64,000 bases of DNA from Occallatibacter riparius (GCF_025264625.1 NZ_CP093313.1:5890001-5954000), one strand, 5' to 3'. Shown: positions 1 through 12,841, numbered from the stretch's first letter. The notes: generated by a model from the letters alone, not told the origin. Made by a program: numbers and translations.

Positions 1-1311
1 ACGATTTATGTACGGAACACGAAGGGGATTTCAGCCGGCGATACCATCGACCTGGGGATTGGCGCAGAACAGGAGACGCACAAGGTCAAGAGTGTGGGAA
101 CAGAAGCCGGCACCGCCACGACGGTGTGGCAGCCCTTGCCCGATGGCCCGGTGATCACGATTCCAGCAGGTTCAACCAATGTGCCGGTGATGAGCACGAA
201 GGGCTTTGAGGTTGGGCAGAAGATCGCGATTGGCTACGGCGCCACGTATCCCGCAGTAGCCAGAGGAGTGGAGCACTACGAGGTGGCCACAGTGACGGCT
301 GTCGGCAAGCCGGGCACCCAGGCCTACCTGGCCGCAGATGCGCCTGCGGGCTCGACCAGTATCAAGGTGACGTCTGTTGCGGACATCTCCGTAGGCGACA
401 AGATCAGGCTCGATATCGACAGTAAGGGCCACGGGATTGAGACTGTGTCGGTGACTCGCGTCGGTACCCAAGCGAAACATACTAATCTGGCGGCGAATGC
501 CAGCGCGGGCGCAACCAACATCAAGGTGCGGAACGTGAGCGATTTTGCTACGGGCGACACCATCACCATCGGCACTCCCGCAAACCATCAAACGGTCACG
601 ATTGGCTCTGTCGGCAGCCGCGGACCGAACGGAACCGGCATCGAGTTTTCTCCTGCGCTGGAGCAGGCCCATGCGAAAGACGAGGGGGTGGTGGAGCCGG
701 GCAGCGGTCTGGAGCTCGCAGCGCCGTTGAAGTTCAGCCATGCCGCGAATCTTCCGTTCAGCGCGCGAGGGACGGGAATCACGTTCAAGCCAGCGACTGC
801 GTTTGCGCATTCCAGCAACGAACCTGTGCGGCCGCTTGGCACCGGCATTGAGCTCGATCAGCCTGTGGCAAAGAATCATGCGATCGACACAGCAGTTCGC
901 GATGCGCAGGTGAAGACGGCGGGATATCAGGGCAGCCCGGAGCCCAATCAGTGGTTCGGTGGGCCGGAGTTGAGCGCGACGTATGTGCGGTTCGGCCGCG
1001 TCACTCCGATCAATGAAGGCAACATGGTGCTGCGCGATGGCGCTGGCCTGGTGGTCGACAGCCTCAACTACGGCGGGCTCGTCGATCCATGGGCATCGGA
1101 GGGTTACCAAGCTACTTCGGGCGCGCACCAGGGCGGTTGCTACGTTCCATCGCCTGTGGGGACGGGCGGATCGAAGATTCCGGCGGGCATCACCAATCCC
1201 AGTGCGAGCCGTTTTCCTGACGGAGCGGACACGGACAGTAACTGCGCTGATTTCACGGTGCAGTCGGCGACGCCTGGCGCGCCGAATAGCGGTGCCGGCA
1301 AAGCGCAGTGA
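1..1311 (+). CDS. Secreted repeat protein with lamin-tail-like C-terminus, 5' partial
   Basis: The frame is open from base 1, so the N-terminus lies outside the window; about 436 residues are visible. The first half holds several degenerate units of roughly 60-65 residues with the pattern AGsTnIkV...vGdkI...e.vtVtsVG. These are followed by shorter units around GTGI-F/L-P-A. The last ~115 residues resemble a lamin-tail (LTD) beta-sandwich: G-x-V-L-R-D-G-x-G-x-V-V-D-S-L-N-Y-G, then DTDSN-x-x-DF and TPGAPN. Such tails are usual at the end of large secreted or surface enzymes and adhesins. I infer a secreted protein whose catalytic part, if any, lies upstream. The C-terminal call is moderately sure; the substrate is unknown. 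Confidence 0.6.
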   Translation, partial: TIYVRNTKGISAGDTIDLGIGAEQETHKVKSVGTEAGTATTVWQPLPDGPVITIPAGSTNVPVMSTKGFEVGQKIAIGYGATYPAVARGVEHYEVATVTAVGKPGTQAYLAADAPAGSTSIKVTSVADISVGDKIRLDIDSKGHGIETVSVTRVGTQAKHTNLAANASAGATNIKVRNVSDFATGDTITIGTPANHQTVTIGSVGSRGPNGTGIEFSPALEQAHAKDEGVVEPGSGLELAAPLKFSHAANLPFSARGTGITFKPATAFAHSSNEPVRPLGTGIELDQPVAKNHAIDTAVRDAQVKTAGYQGSPEPNQWFGGPELSATYVRFGRVTPINEGNMVLRDGAGLVVDSLNYGGLVDPWASEGYQATSGAHQGGCYVPSPVGTGGSKIPAGITNPSASRFPDGADTDSNCADFTVQSATPGAPNSGAGKAQ

Positions 1312-1359
1312 ATAGCCGCTTCTGAAGCTGCGTCTTTCAGGGATCTGATTTTCTTCCCC

Positions 1360-1404
1360 TTGACAGTTTAGGAGAGTCCGCTGTACAGTCCTAAGTTATT
1401 TAGG
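1360..1404 (+). promoter_or_regulatory. padR promoter with palindromic operator
   Basis: A -35 TTGACA lies at 1360-1365 and a -10-like TACAGT at 1384-1389 (18-bp spacer). Immediately downstream is the palindrome CCTAA-N5-TTAGG at 1390-1404, overlapping the expected transcription start and ending about 9 bases before the GTG start of padR. PadR proteins commonly repress their own promoter from such sites, so autoregulation is inferred. Confidence 0.6.
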
Positions 1405-1413
1405 GGTGATGGC

Positions 1414-1755
1414 GTGGGTGATCAGGCGCAGCTTCTTCCGGGGACTCTCGATCTGCTGATTTTGCGGGCAGTGTCGCTTGGTCCATTGCATGGATATGGC
1501 ATTTTGCTGCGCATTGCGCAGATTTCAGGACAGGCCCTGATGGTGGAGCAGGGGGCGCTGTATCCGGGGCTGTTTCGGCTGGTTCGCCAGGGGCTGCTGA
1601 AGGCGGAGTGGGGCGTGTCTGAGGCAAATCGGCGGGCCAAGTTCTACGAGCTGACGGCGGCGGGACGGAAACGGCTGAAGGATGAAACGGAAAGCTGGAA
1701 TCGGCTGGTGGCGGCCATTGCGAGTGCGCTTGCGGCGCAACCGGGGGAGATATGA
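1414..1755 (+). CDS. PadR family transcriptional regulator
   Basis: A 113-residue winged-helix protein of the PadR family. LPGTLDLLILRAV and GPLHGYGILLRI form the first helices, ALYPGLFRLVRQGLL is the recognition helix region, and RAKFYELTAAGRKRL is the wing. The start is a GTG at 1414, preceded by an aggggtg ribosome binding site at about 1402-1408; an ATG at 1409 is in another frame. The stop overlaps the ATG of the downstream permease (ATGA), so the two are translationally coupled. The pairing of a PadR repressor with an ADOP permease is typical of acidobacteria. The inducer is unknown. Confidence 0.93.
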   Translation: MGDQAQLLPGTLDLLILRAVSLGPLHGYGILLRIAQISGQALMVEQGALYPGLFRLVRQGLLKAEWGVSEANRRAKFYELTAAGRKRLKDETESWNRLVAAIASALAAQPGEI

Positions 1756-4424
1756 GGGTCTTCGACAACTCGCTCTGGGATGCAATGCGGGCACGCTGGT
1801 CGGCGCTTCGGCACCGCTCGGCAATGAGGAGAGAACTGGGCGAAGAGCTGCACGCGCATATTCAGCATCGCGCGGACGATCTGGAGCGCGGCGGGATGTC
1901 GCGGGTGGAAGCGGAGCGGCAGGCGCGGGTGGAATTTGGCGGGTTCGAGCACTACCGGGAAGAATCGCATTCGGCGCAGGGATGGCACTGGGCGGAAGCG
2001 CTCTTGCGGGATGTGCGGTTTGGGCTGCGGGTCCTGATGAAGTCGCCGTCGTTTACGGCGGCCGCAGTGATTACGCTGGCGCTGGGGATTGGCGCGAATA
2101 CGGCGCTGTTCACGCTGGTGCGGGGCATTCTTCTGCGGCCGTTGCCGGTGCGCGCGGGGCATCGGCTGGTGGTGGTGTGGGACAGCAATCCGGGAGTGGG
2201 GTTGAGCCGGGTAGGGCCGAGCGGGCAGGATTACCTGGACTGGAAAGAGCAGGGGCTGCACTCATTTGAGGATCTGTTTCTGTTCGAGCACGGCACGGGC
2301 ACGGTGACGGGAAATGGGGATCCGGAGCAGCTGGCCGGGCTGCGCGTGACCACCAACTTTGGAGATTTCTTCGGAATTGTGCCGGTGGTGGGAAGGACGT
2401 TTCTGCCAGAGGAGAAGAGTGCGCGGCACACGCTGGCGGTGCTGAGTTATCGCTACTGGAAGAGGAAGTATCAGGGCAATGCGGCCGTTTGCGGGCAGAG
2501 CATGACGTTGAACGGCGAGAACTACACGATTATCGGAGTGCTGCCGGCGTCCTTCGATGAGATGTTTCCGGTGGATGTGGTGGTTCCGTTTGACGATGGA
2601 TGGGTGCGGAGGGCCGATTCCGATCTAGGCGTTTTGGGAAGACTGCGGCCGGGGGTTACGGTAAGCCAGGCATCGGCTGAGATGAACCAGACGATGGCGC
2701 GCGTGGTGCGGCAGCGGCCGGAGCGCAAGGGGTTCGGCACGGTGATGGTGCTGCTGGAGTCGGTACGGATGGAGTACATTCGGCCGGCGCTGCTGGTGCT
2801 GCAGTGCGCGGTGGCGTTCATTCTGATCCTTGCGTGCGCGAATGTGGCGAACCTGATGCTGTCGCGCGGGACGAGCAGACGGCAGGAGATTGCTGTGCGG
2901 ATTTCGCTGGGAGCCACGAGGAAGCAGATCGTGAGGCAATTCCTGGTGGAGAGTTCCCTGCTTGCAATGCTCGGAGGGATGCTGGGGCTTGGACTGGCGT
3001 GGGTCAGCATGCACTTGTGGGCGCGGTATGGGCCAGCGCAGATTCCTGTTCCGAACGCCGCGTATGAAGTGACATTGCCGGCAGTGCATCTGGGGGGAAG
3101 CGAGGTTGTGTTCGCGCTGGTTGTGTCGCTGGCGACGGGGATTCTGTTTGGGTTGATTGCGCCGCTGCGACTGTTTACGGGCAATACGCAGGATGCGCTA
3201 AAGAACGGCGGGCGCGGAACGATTGGGGCAGTGCGCGGACGTGGAACGCGCGCCGTGCTGGTGGTGGTCGAAGGAGCGCTGGCGCTGGTGCTGGTGGTAG
3301 GTGCTTCGCTGATGATCAAGAGCTTTTCGCGGTTGCTGGCGGTGAATCCCGGGTTTGATGCGAACAGGCTTTTGACGCTGCGGATCAAGTTGTCAGCGGA
3401 CGCGGCGGGTTCTGCTTATCGCGATCCAGCGAAGCGAGCCGCGGCGTTCCATGATTTCCTAGAGCAGGTTCGCGGGGTGCCCGGCGTGGAGTCTGCCGCG
3501 TTCACGGAGATTGTGCCGCTGAGCCAGGACGATATGGATCGCGGGCCGTTCGTGATCGAGGAGAAGCCGATGGGGGACGTGAAGCCGTCAGCAGATTATA
3601 GGGATATCAGTCCCGGATATTTTGAGACGATGCGGATTCCTTTGCTGCAGGGGCGGAGTTTGACGGAGGAAGATGACGCACAGCATCCGCGAGTGGTGGT
3701 AATCGATCAGACACTGGCGCGGGAGTATTTCGGGACGGAGAACCCGATAGGAAAGCATGTGGTGCTACCGTACGGCTCACGTGTTCCGCGGATGGTGGTG
3801 GGGGTGGTGGGCGCGGTGCATGACTCGTCGCTGAGCGGGGCTTCAGAGGCCACGATCTACTTCCCGTATATGCAGGGTCCGAACCAGACGATGAGCATGG
3901 TGGTGCGAACAGCACAGCCGGAGGACGTTGTTCTGCCGGGAATTCGGAATGCGATTCTGTCGGTGGATAGGAATCAGCCGGTGTTCGAAGAGAGGCCGAT
4001 GGCGGAGATCATGGGGAATGTGACTTCGGCTCCGCGAATGGCTTTTATTCTCCTGGACGTTCTGGCGCTGGTGGCGCTGGTTCTGGCGGCAGTGGGAATC
4101 TATGGCGTGACTTCGTATCACGTAGGACAGCGGACGCAGGAGGTTGGAGTTCGGCTCACGTTTGGGGCGACGCCCGAGGGGATTCTGCGCATGCTGGTGC
4201 GGCAGGCGACGACGCTGACGCTGGCCGGCGTGGGGGCTGGGCTGGTTTGCGCGTTGCTGATGACGCGGCTGATGTCGAGCCTCCTTTATGGAGTGAGCAG
4301 CACGGATCCGGTCATCTTCGTGGGAGGAGCGGCGCTGGTTACGCTGGTGGCGACGATCGCATGCTATCTTCCCGCACGCCGTGCTGTGCGGGTTGAGCCG
4401 CTGGCAGCGCTACGGTCAGAGTAG
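1752..4424 (+). CDS. ADOP-type ABC transporter permease (FtsX/MacB-like)
   Basis: An 890-residue permease with the duplicated MacB/FtsX architecture known in acidobacteria as ADOP. A short cytoplasmic N-terminal region (~1-90) precedes a first membrane helix near residues 97-130 (TLALGIGANTALFTLV). A large periplasmic MacB-like domain follows, then a helix bundle near 345-420 with the conserved RRQEIAVRISLGATRKQI stretch. A second unit begins near 500, and the final bundle (~765-880) carries the matching QEVGVRLTFGATPEGI. No ATPase gene is adjacent, as is usual for these orphan permeases. The start overlaps the padR stop by ATGA. Expected role: an inner-membrane part of an efflux or mechanotransmission complex; the substrate is not predictable. 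Confidence 0.9.
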   Translation: MRVFDNSLWDAMRARWSALRHRSAMRRELGEELHAHIQHRADDLERGGMSRVEAERQARVEFGGFEHYREESHSAQGWHWAEALLRDVRFGLRVLMKSPSFTAAAVITLALGIGANTALFTLVRGILLRPLPVRAGHRLVVVWDSNPGVGLSRVGPSGQDYLDWKEQGLHSFEDLFLFEHGTGTVTGNGDPEQLAGLRVTTNFGDFFGIVPVVGRTFLPEEKSARHTLAVLSYRYWKRKYQGNAAVCGQSMTLNGENYTIIGVLPASFDEMFPVDVVVPFDDGWVRRADSDLGVLGRLRPGVTVSQASAEMNQTMARVVRQRPERKGFGTVMVLLESVRMEYIRPALLVLQCAVAFILILACANVANLMLSRGTSRRQEIAVRISLGATRKQIVRQFLVESSLLAMLGGMLGLGLAWVSMHLWARYGPAQIPVPNAAYEVTLPAVHLGGSEVVFALVVSLATGILFGLIAPLRLFTGNTQDALKNGGRGTIGAVRGRGTRAVLVVVEGALALVLVVGASLMIKSFSRLLAVNPGFDANRLLTLRIKLSADAAGSAYRDPAKRAAAFHDFLEQVRGVPGVESAAFTEIVPLSQDDMDRGPFVIEEKPMGDVKPSADYRDISPGYFETMRIPLLQGRSLTEEDDAQHPRVVVIDQTLAREYFGTENPIGKHVVLPYGSRVPRMVVGVVGAVHDSSLSGASEATIYFPYMQGPNQTMSMVVRTAQPEDVVLPGIRNAILSVDRNQPVFEERPMAEIMGNVTSAPRMAFILLDVLALVALVLAAVGIYGVTSYHVGQRTQEVGVRLTFGATPEGILRMLVRQATTLTLAGVGAGLVCALLMTRLMSSLLYGVSSTDPVIFVGGAALVTLVATIACYLPARRAVRVEPLAALRSE

Positions 4425-5365
4425 TCAGTCCGGGGTGACGCCGAGCCTCTTTCACGAGTCGTCGCGCGTCGCCACTGGCCGGGACTGATTCCGTGAATTC
4501 GTCTGAAGGAACGATTGAGTGCAGACTGATCGGCAAAGCCACACTGAATGGCGATGTCAGCGATGGGGAGGTGACTATTTGTCATGAGATCCTTCGCCCG
4601 GTCAATGCGGCGTTCAATCAACCACCGATGCGGTGGTTTGCGAAATGTTTCTTTGAAGGCCCGCGTATAATGACTCGTCGATAAGCCACATGCCTCCGCA
4701 AGATGCCGAAGGGGGATGTTGCCGTCGAGGTTCGCTTCGAGCAATTCTTTCGCTCGCCGCATGAGTGCCGTTGAGAGCCCACCTCTGAATTGCGCAGCAG
4801 ATGTTTTCACGCCGCCATAGGAGGAGACCAGATGACAATTCAAGGCATGCAACACGTGATCCAGGAAGATCTTTGAGGCGTGACGGGGGTGCTCAAGCGA
4901 AGCACTGAGGGTCTTTGCCAGGTGATAAACAATCGGATCCGGATGCCCGTGAGTCCCACGCAATTGTTCGACTGGTGGTGAACGATGCTCATAGGCGATA
5001 TCTGCCAACGCGCCGTGAGTGACATACACGATTACCGTGTCGAAGGCATGGGGGAGGAGAACTGCAGGTTCATCGCGCAGATCGATTGCGCTTACCCCGC
5101 CGGTCGGATAAGAACCACTCGAAACCTTCCGTTTGCCAAAGAATTGCTCGATGTAAGGTATAGCTGCAAGTTGTACCGGAACTATATAGCCGCTCTCACC
5201 TGTGGTCGGCCGTGCAATCTCGGGGAGGCCGCGGTCGCTTCTGAGCCGAGCAAACGAGAACGGCGCAACGTTTGAAATTCTGACTTCAGCCGTTGGCAGA
5301 TGATTGAGATACATCGTGTCGGCGAGTTGGTTCCACACCGTCGGAAATTTGTGGCCCATATCCAT
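4364..5365 (-). CDS. AraC family transcriptional regulator
   Basis: A 333-residue protein whose C-terminal third has the two helix-turn-helix units of the AraC/XylS family: IPLRHLAEACGLSTSHYTRA and then HLPIADIAIQCGFADQSALN with RSFRRIHGISPGQWRR. The N-terminal ~200 residues form a variable sensor domain. I start at the ATG at 5365 because AAGGGAG sits 8 bases upstream; an in-frame TTG at 5386 lacks such a site. The last ~20 codons overlap the 3' end of the ADOP gene in antisense, and the tail beyond SPGQWRR is unconserved and basic. It diverges from the secreted alpha/beta hydrolase at 5772, which is a plausible but unproven target. Confidence 0.88.
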   Translation of the reverse strand: MDMGHKFPTVWNQLADTMYLNHLPTAEVRISNVAPFSFARLRSDRGLPEIARPTTGESGYIVPVQLAAIPYIEQFFGKRKVSSGSYPTGGVSAIDLRDEPAVLLPHAFDTVIVYVTHGALADIAYEHRSPPVEQLRGTHGHPDPIVYHLAKTLSASLEHPRHASKIFLDHVLHALNCHLVSSYGGVKTSAAQFRGGLSTALMRRAKELLEANLDGNIPLRHLAEACGLSTSHYTRAFKETFRKPPHRWLIERRIDRAKDLMTNSHLPIADIAIQCGFADQSALNRSFRRIHGISPGQWRRATTRERGSASPRTDYSDRSAASGSTRTARRAGR

Positions 5366-5771
5366 GCGGGGATCTCCCTTTCTCAAGCCAACAGGCTCTG
5401 CTCTGCTTAGTTAGAGTACGGTCGTGCTCTCAAAGAGCCAGATTATTTCGAATCCGACCTCCGAATTTGGCTTCCGCGTTCCGGATTTGGGCAGGAATGG
5501 GCAGCTTTTGATCGTTTTCGCCTAGATGCTCCATTTATCCGAAATTATGCTGGAGTGAAATCAGCTCGGCAAATGCACGACTGCCAGCATTGTTTGGGCC
5601 CACTGCCGAAAGCAGGACTTCGGGGTCCGAGCACGCGAAGGCCGCGTTGATTGCCCCTTCGGAACTCGAAACAATTCATTTTCCGTGAACAAACCACGAC
5701 AGGCCACTGGTTCTGTCCATCGCACGGGTTGATCGCTATTCCCCGGGAAGCGATGAATCCAGGAGACTTCT
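5366..5771. other. Intergenic region between divergent araC and hydrolase genes
   Basis: About 400 bp between two divergent genes must hold both promoters. I see no strong palindrome or RNA structure. The only clear element is the hydrolase ribosome binding site AGGAG at 5760-5764. An open frame at 5651-5998 runs into the hydrolase gene out of frame and looks like a shadow. Confidence 0.5.
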
Positions 5772-6563
5772 ATGAAATCGATGATCGCGTTCCTCAGACG
5801 TGGCGCCATTCTCACGGCGCTTATTCTCGCCGCAAGCGCTCTGCAATCATCCGCGCAGAAACAAGTGCCTGCGATCAAGAACATCATTCTTGTGCATGGC
5901 GCATGGGCAGACGGATCGAGCTGGGCCAAAGTGATTCCGATTCTGCAAGAGCGAGGTTTTCAGGTTACGGCAGTACAACTCTCGCTGGCCACTCTTGACA
6001 ACGACGTAGCGATCACGAAGCGTGCTATCGCGCTCGCAGATGGACCGGTGCTTCTGGTTGGCCATTCTTATGGCGGAGCGGTGATCTCCGAGGCCGGGAA
6101 CGATCCGAAGGTCGCGGGACTTGTTTTTGTGGCTGCATTCGCGCCGGATACGAATGAATCATCTTTGTCTCTTCTGCAAGAGGGCCCTCCGCCTCCGATT
6201 GCGAATGAACTTCGGCCCGACAGTTCGGGCTTCGTCAAGTTAACCGAAAGGGGAGTTTTAGAGGATTTCGCACAGCAGCTTACCCCGAAGGAGAGGGAGA
6301 TCCTCTTTGCCACCCAGGGACCTGCGGCGTATGCCGCATTGAACACGTCTCTCGCTGGATCTCCGGCGTGGAGAAGCAAACCGGACTGGTACATCGTGGC
6401 CGCCGACGATCGCGCCATCCCGCCAGATCTGGAGCGCACAATGGCCCAGCGCATGGGAGCAGTCACCATAACCCTTCCGTCCTGCCACGTACCTATGCTG
6501 GCGGAACCTGAAGAAGTGGCGAGATTCATTGTTCGTGCGGCTTCAGGTGATCAAGGAAAGTGA
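5772..6563 (+). CDS. Secreted alpha/beta hydrolase
   Basis: A 263-residue alpha/beta-hydrolase of the AB hydrolase 6 type. A signal peptide (about residues 1-28, ending near SSAQ) precedes the core. The oxyanion/strand motif IILVHGAWADGSSW is followed by the nucleophile elbow GHSYGG. The later AADDRAIPP region supplies the acid and SCHVPMLAEPEEV supplies the catalytic His. An AGGAG lies 7 bases before the ATG. Small esterases and lactonases of this type act on many carboxylic esters, so the substrate is not predictable. It is divergent from an AraC regulator and followed by a hairpin terminator. Confidence 0.85.
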   Translation: MKSMIAFLRRGAILTALILAASALQSSAQKQVPAIKNIILVHGAWADGSSWAKVIPILQERGFQVTAVQLSLATLDNDVAITKRAIALADGPVLLVGHSYGGAVISEAGNDPKVAGLVFVAAFAPDTNESSLSLLQEGPPPPIANELRPDSSGFVKLTERGVLEDFAQQLTPKEREILFATQGPAAYAALNTSLAGSPAWRSKPDWYIVAADDRAIPPDLERTMAQRMGAVTITLPSCHVPMLAEPEEVARFIVRAASGDQGK

Positions 6564-6572
6564 GCGGGGTGT

Positions 6573-6605
6573 AGGGCCTGGCATCCAGCCAGGCCCTAAG
6601 TTCTT
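6573..6605. terminator. Hairpin terminator between convergent genes
   Basis: A perfect 10-bp stem AGGGCCTGGC (6573-6582) / GCCAGGCCCT (6588-6597) with a 5-base loop lies 9 bp after the hydrolase stop and 13 bp before the asnB stop. The T tract is weak on both strands. A bidirectional intrinsic terminator is the likely reading. Confidence 0.65.
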
Positions 6606-6610
6606 AGTAC

Positions 6611-8596
6611 TCAGTCTGCGGGGACGCCGACCTCCAGCGGGATTTCGGCTTGCGCTTCGGCGGCGGGGCTGGTTGCGACGCCGAGGCGGTCCTGGAGGAC
6701 GCACATGCTGACGATGTGCATGAGGATCTGGTCGTTGGCGGTGCGGGCGCCTACGTCCATGCTGGGGAGGCGGTCGAGAAGGGACACGATGGCCTTCTGA
6801 TCGAAGAAGGGCATGGAGCGGAGGGTTTCGCCGCGCAGCGTGTCCTGGACGAAGGTCTGGAAGGTGCCGTCAGGGTGGACCGTCGCGGGTGGGCTGAGGA
6901 ACGGGTGCTTCTGGCGGCGGTAGACCGTGTCAGTGATGACGTCGCGGACCGCTTCGCGGAGGACGAACTTCTCTGTCATGCCGCGGATCTTCATGTGTAC
7001 AGGCTGCGAAACGATGACGTCGACTAGCTTGTGATCGAGGAATGGGACGCGGCCTTCGATGGAGTGGGCCATCTCCATGCGGTCGCCGAGCATGGTGAGG
7101 ATGTAGCCTGCCATGACGGTTTTAGACCACAGGTAGAGCGACTGGTGGATGGGGTCGCGGCCGCGAAGCTGCGTGAGGACGTTGGTGTCATCGAGGATGT
7201 TGTATTCGCCTTCGCGGTGGCCGTAGCGCTGGTGGAAGTCGGGGGCGAAGAGCGGACGGACTTTGACGGCGCGCGAGGAGAATGTCTCGATCCACGAGGG
7301 GACGTAGCCGAGGACGCGCTTGACCGCGCTGAGATCGCCGATTTCGCCGTCGGGGAGAAGGAGGCCGCGGCTGACGGTGTTGTGCTCGTCGAGCCAGCGC
7401 AGGAGTTCGTTGATGGCGGCTTCGCTCTGGCCTTCGCGGTTGTAGAGAAGCATGTCACGGCGGAAGTGCGGGTAGCCGCCGAGGATTTCGTCGGAGCCCT
7501 CGCCGGTTATGACGACCTTGTATCCGGCATCGCGGACGGCCTTGCTGAGCAGGTATTTGGCGACACCATGGGCGTTGATGCAGACGGTTTCAGTCTGGGC
7601 GATGGCGTCGGCGAAGTTGTCGGCGAGGTTGCGCTGGTTGATGGGGATGGCGTGGAACTCAGCGCCGGCAAGGGCGGCCATCTCGCGGGCAATGGGACCC
7701 TCGTCGTAGGCTGCGTCTTCAAAGGTGAGGGTGAAGGCCTTGATGGGGTCGGGATGGTGGCGGGCGGCGAGACCGAGGACCGAGCAGGAGTCGAGTCCGC
7801 CGGAGAGATAGACGCCTACGGGAACGTCCGCACGGAGGCGGATGCGCACAGCTTCATCAATGGCGTGGCGGAATTCAGCGATGTAGTCGGCGTCAGAGCG
7901 CGCGGCGAGGGCCTGGTCGCGGCGGGGATAGTTGAAGTCCCAGTACTGGTTGAGCTGGACATGCTTGTCGGTGACAAGCATGTAGTAGCCGGGCGGGACC
8001 TGGAAGACCCCGTCGTAGAGGGTGCGCATCTGGTGGCCGCCAAAGGCCACGGAATGGAAGACGCTTTCTTCATCCCAGCGCGCGGGAACGCCGGCGGCGA
8101 AGAGGGCTTTGACTTCGGATGCGAGGTAGAGCTTGTCGTTGTGCCAGGCGTAGAAGAGCGGCTTGATGCCGAAGCGGTCGCGGGCGGCGAAGAGGCGGCG
8201 GCGGTTTTCATCCCAGAGGACGAGGGCGGACTCGCCGCGCAGATGCTCGAGGCAGTGGGGGCCTAGTTCTTCGTAGAGGTGGAGGGCGATTTCGCTGTCG
8301 GCTTTGGTGGCGAGATGGTGGCCGCGCTGCTGGAGGTCGTGGCGGATGCTCTCGTAGCCGTAGAACTCGCCGTTGACGACGACGTGCGTGCGGTTGTCTT
8401 CGCTGGAGAGGGGCTGGTCACCGGTGGCGAGGTCGATGATGCTGAGGCGCGTGTGGCCGAGGCCGACCCGGCGATCAGGGGAGATCCAGTGACGCTGGCC
8501 GTCAGGTCCGCGGTGATAAAGGCTGTTGGTGGCACGCTCAAGCGCAGCGGGAGAAACGGGTTCGCGACGCGAATAGACTCCGACGATTCCGCACAT
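6611..8596 (-). CDS. asnB: Asparagine synthase (glutamine-hydrolysing)
   Basis: A 661-residue class II glutamine amidotransferase. It begins MCGIVGVYS, so Cys2 after Met removal is the glutaminase nucleophile. HTRLSIIDLATGDQPL and VNGEFYGYE are the usual N-terminal motifs. The C-terminal synthetase domain has the PP-loop YLSGGLDSCSVLGL and the later GEGSDEILGGYPHFRR. It converts aspartate, glutamine and ATP to asparagine in the cytosol; related enzymes can amidate peptides or envelope sugars. Its length is normal for the AsnB class. It is the last gene of the dnaE-kptA-asnB minus-strand run. Confidence 0.95.
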   Translation of the reverse strand: MCGIVGVYSRREPVSPAALERATNSLYHRGPDGQRHWISPDRRVGLGHTRLSIIDLATGDQPLSSEDNRTHVVVNGEFYGYESIRHDLQQRGHHLATKADSEIALHLYEELGPHCLEHLRGESALVLWDENRRRLFAARDRFGIKPLFYAWHNDKLYLASEVKALFAAGVPARWDEESVFHSVAFGGHQMRTLYDGVFQVPPGYYMLVTDKHVQLNQYWDFNYPRRDQALAARSDADYIAEFRHAIDEAVRIRLRADVPVGVYLSGGLDSCSVLGLAARHHPDPIKAFTLTFEDAAYDEGPIAREMAALAGAEFHAIPINQRNLADNFADAIAQTETVCINAHGVAKYLLSKAVRDAGYKVVITGEGSDEILGGYPHFRRDMLLYNREGQSEAAINELLRWLDEHNTVSRGLLLPDGEIGDLSAVKRVLGYVPSWIETFSSRAVKVRPLFAPDFHQRYGHREGEYNILDDTNVLTQLRGRDPIHQSLYLWSKTVMAGYILTMLGDRMEMAHSIEGRVPFLDHKLVDVIVSQPVHMKIRGMTEKFVLREAVRDVITDTVYRRQKHPFLSPPATVHPDGTFQTFVQDTLRGETLRSMPFFDQKAIVSLLDRLPSMDVGARTANDQILMHIVSMCVLQDRLGVATSPAAEAQAEIPLEVGVPAD

Positions 8597-8710
8597 CTGT
8601 ATTTGTCCTTCGTTCAGGGAAGAAGCCTAGATGTAGTCTGGGGAGAACCGTCGGCCATTATTCCACTGAGAGGGGATGGGGGGCTAGAGAATTCGTGCGT
8701 TTGGGAATTC

Positions 8711-9274
8711 CTATCTGGTTGTCTCGGGGAATCGCAGGTACACCGGTGGCACCGCGTCGACGAGCCAGACTCCATTCGCAGCCCTGTAAAACGGCGTACC
8801 GGAGCGATGCATTTCGCCCGCACGAACTCCAAGAACGACGGGCTTGCCATGGCGCTCGCCCACCTTCAGCGCGGTCTCGTGGGTCGCAGACAAGTGAACG
8901 AACTGGCGGGACATTTTGAGCAATCCCTGTTGCTTGATGGAATCGAGGAAGCGGGTCGCGGTGCCGTGGTAAAGCACTTCGGGAGGCGTCTGCGCCTGGT
9001 AGTCGAGGTCGACGTCAAGACTGTGTCCCTGCACGGCGCGAATGCGAGCACCGTCCTCTGAGAACTGGAAGCGCTTCTTGTCGTTTTGCTCCACAACTCT
9101 CGCGAGGTCGTCGCGCGATATCTCATAGCAGTGCGATGTGCATCCTTGTAGCAACGCATCAACGGCGCACCAGCCTGCTTCATCGAGAGTGACACCTGCC
9201 GCGTCGGGCTGATGCCTCAGAACGAGGCTGAGGAACTTGCTGACGCGAACCTGCTCTGTCTTACTGATGGCCAC
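8711..9274 (-). CDS. kptA: RNA 2'-phosphotransferase (Tpt1/KptA)
   Basis: A 187-residue protein of the Tpt1/KptA family. These enzymes transfer an internal RNA 2'-phosphate to NAD+, giving ADP-ribose 1'',2''-cyclic phosphate. The N-terminal winged-helix part has VSKFLSLVLRHQPDAAGVTL, with the diagnostic Arg-His, and DEAGWCAVDALL. The C-terminal ADP-ribosyltransferase-like half has LYHGTATRFLDSIKQQGL, FVHLSATHETALKVG and a final VWLVDAVPPVYLRF. The length is normal. It sits 30 bp downstream of dnaE on the same strand. The bacterial role is uncertain because bacteria lack the tRNA-splicing pathway that uses Tpt1 in eukaryotes. Confidence 0.95.
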   Translation of the reverse strand: MAISKTEQVRVSKFLSLVLRHQPDAAGVTLDEAGWCAVDALLQGCTSHCYEISRDDLARVVEQNDKKRFQFSEDGARIRAVQGHSLDVDLDYQAQTPPEVLYHGTATRFLDSIKQQGLLKMSRQFVHLSATHETALKVGERHGKPVVLGVRAGEMHRSGTPFYRAANGVWLVDAVPPVYLRFPETTR

Positions 9275-9304
9275 TAAGTGGCTCTCCCATGATTTTGTCC
9301 ACTG

Positions 9305-12841
<3,537 letters not shown>

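Noticed and set aside
172..1128. A 318-residue open frame on the minus strand
   Set aside because: It is antisense to the repeat/lamin-tail protein and has no recognisable domain or signal.
7031..8266. A 411-residue open frame on the plus strand
   Set aside because: It is antisense to asnB and has the Val/Glu/Gly-rich composition of a GC-rich shadow frame.
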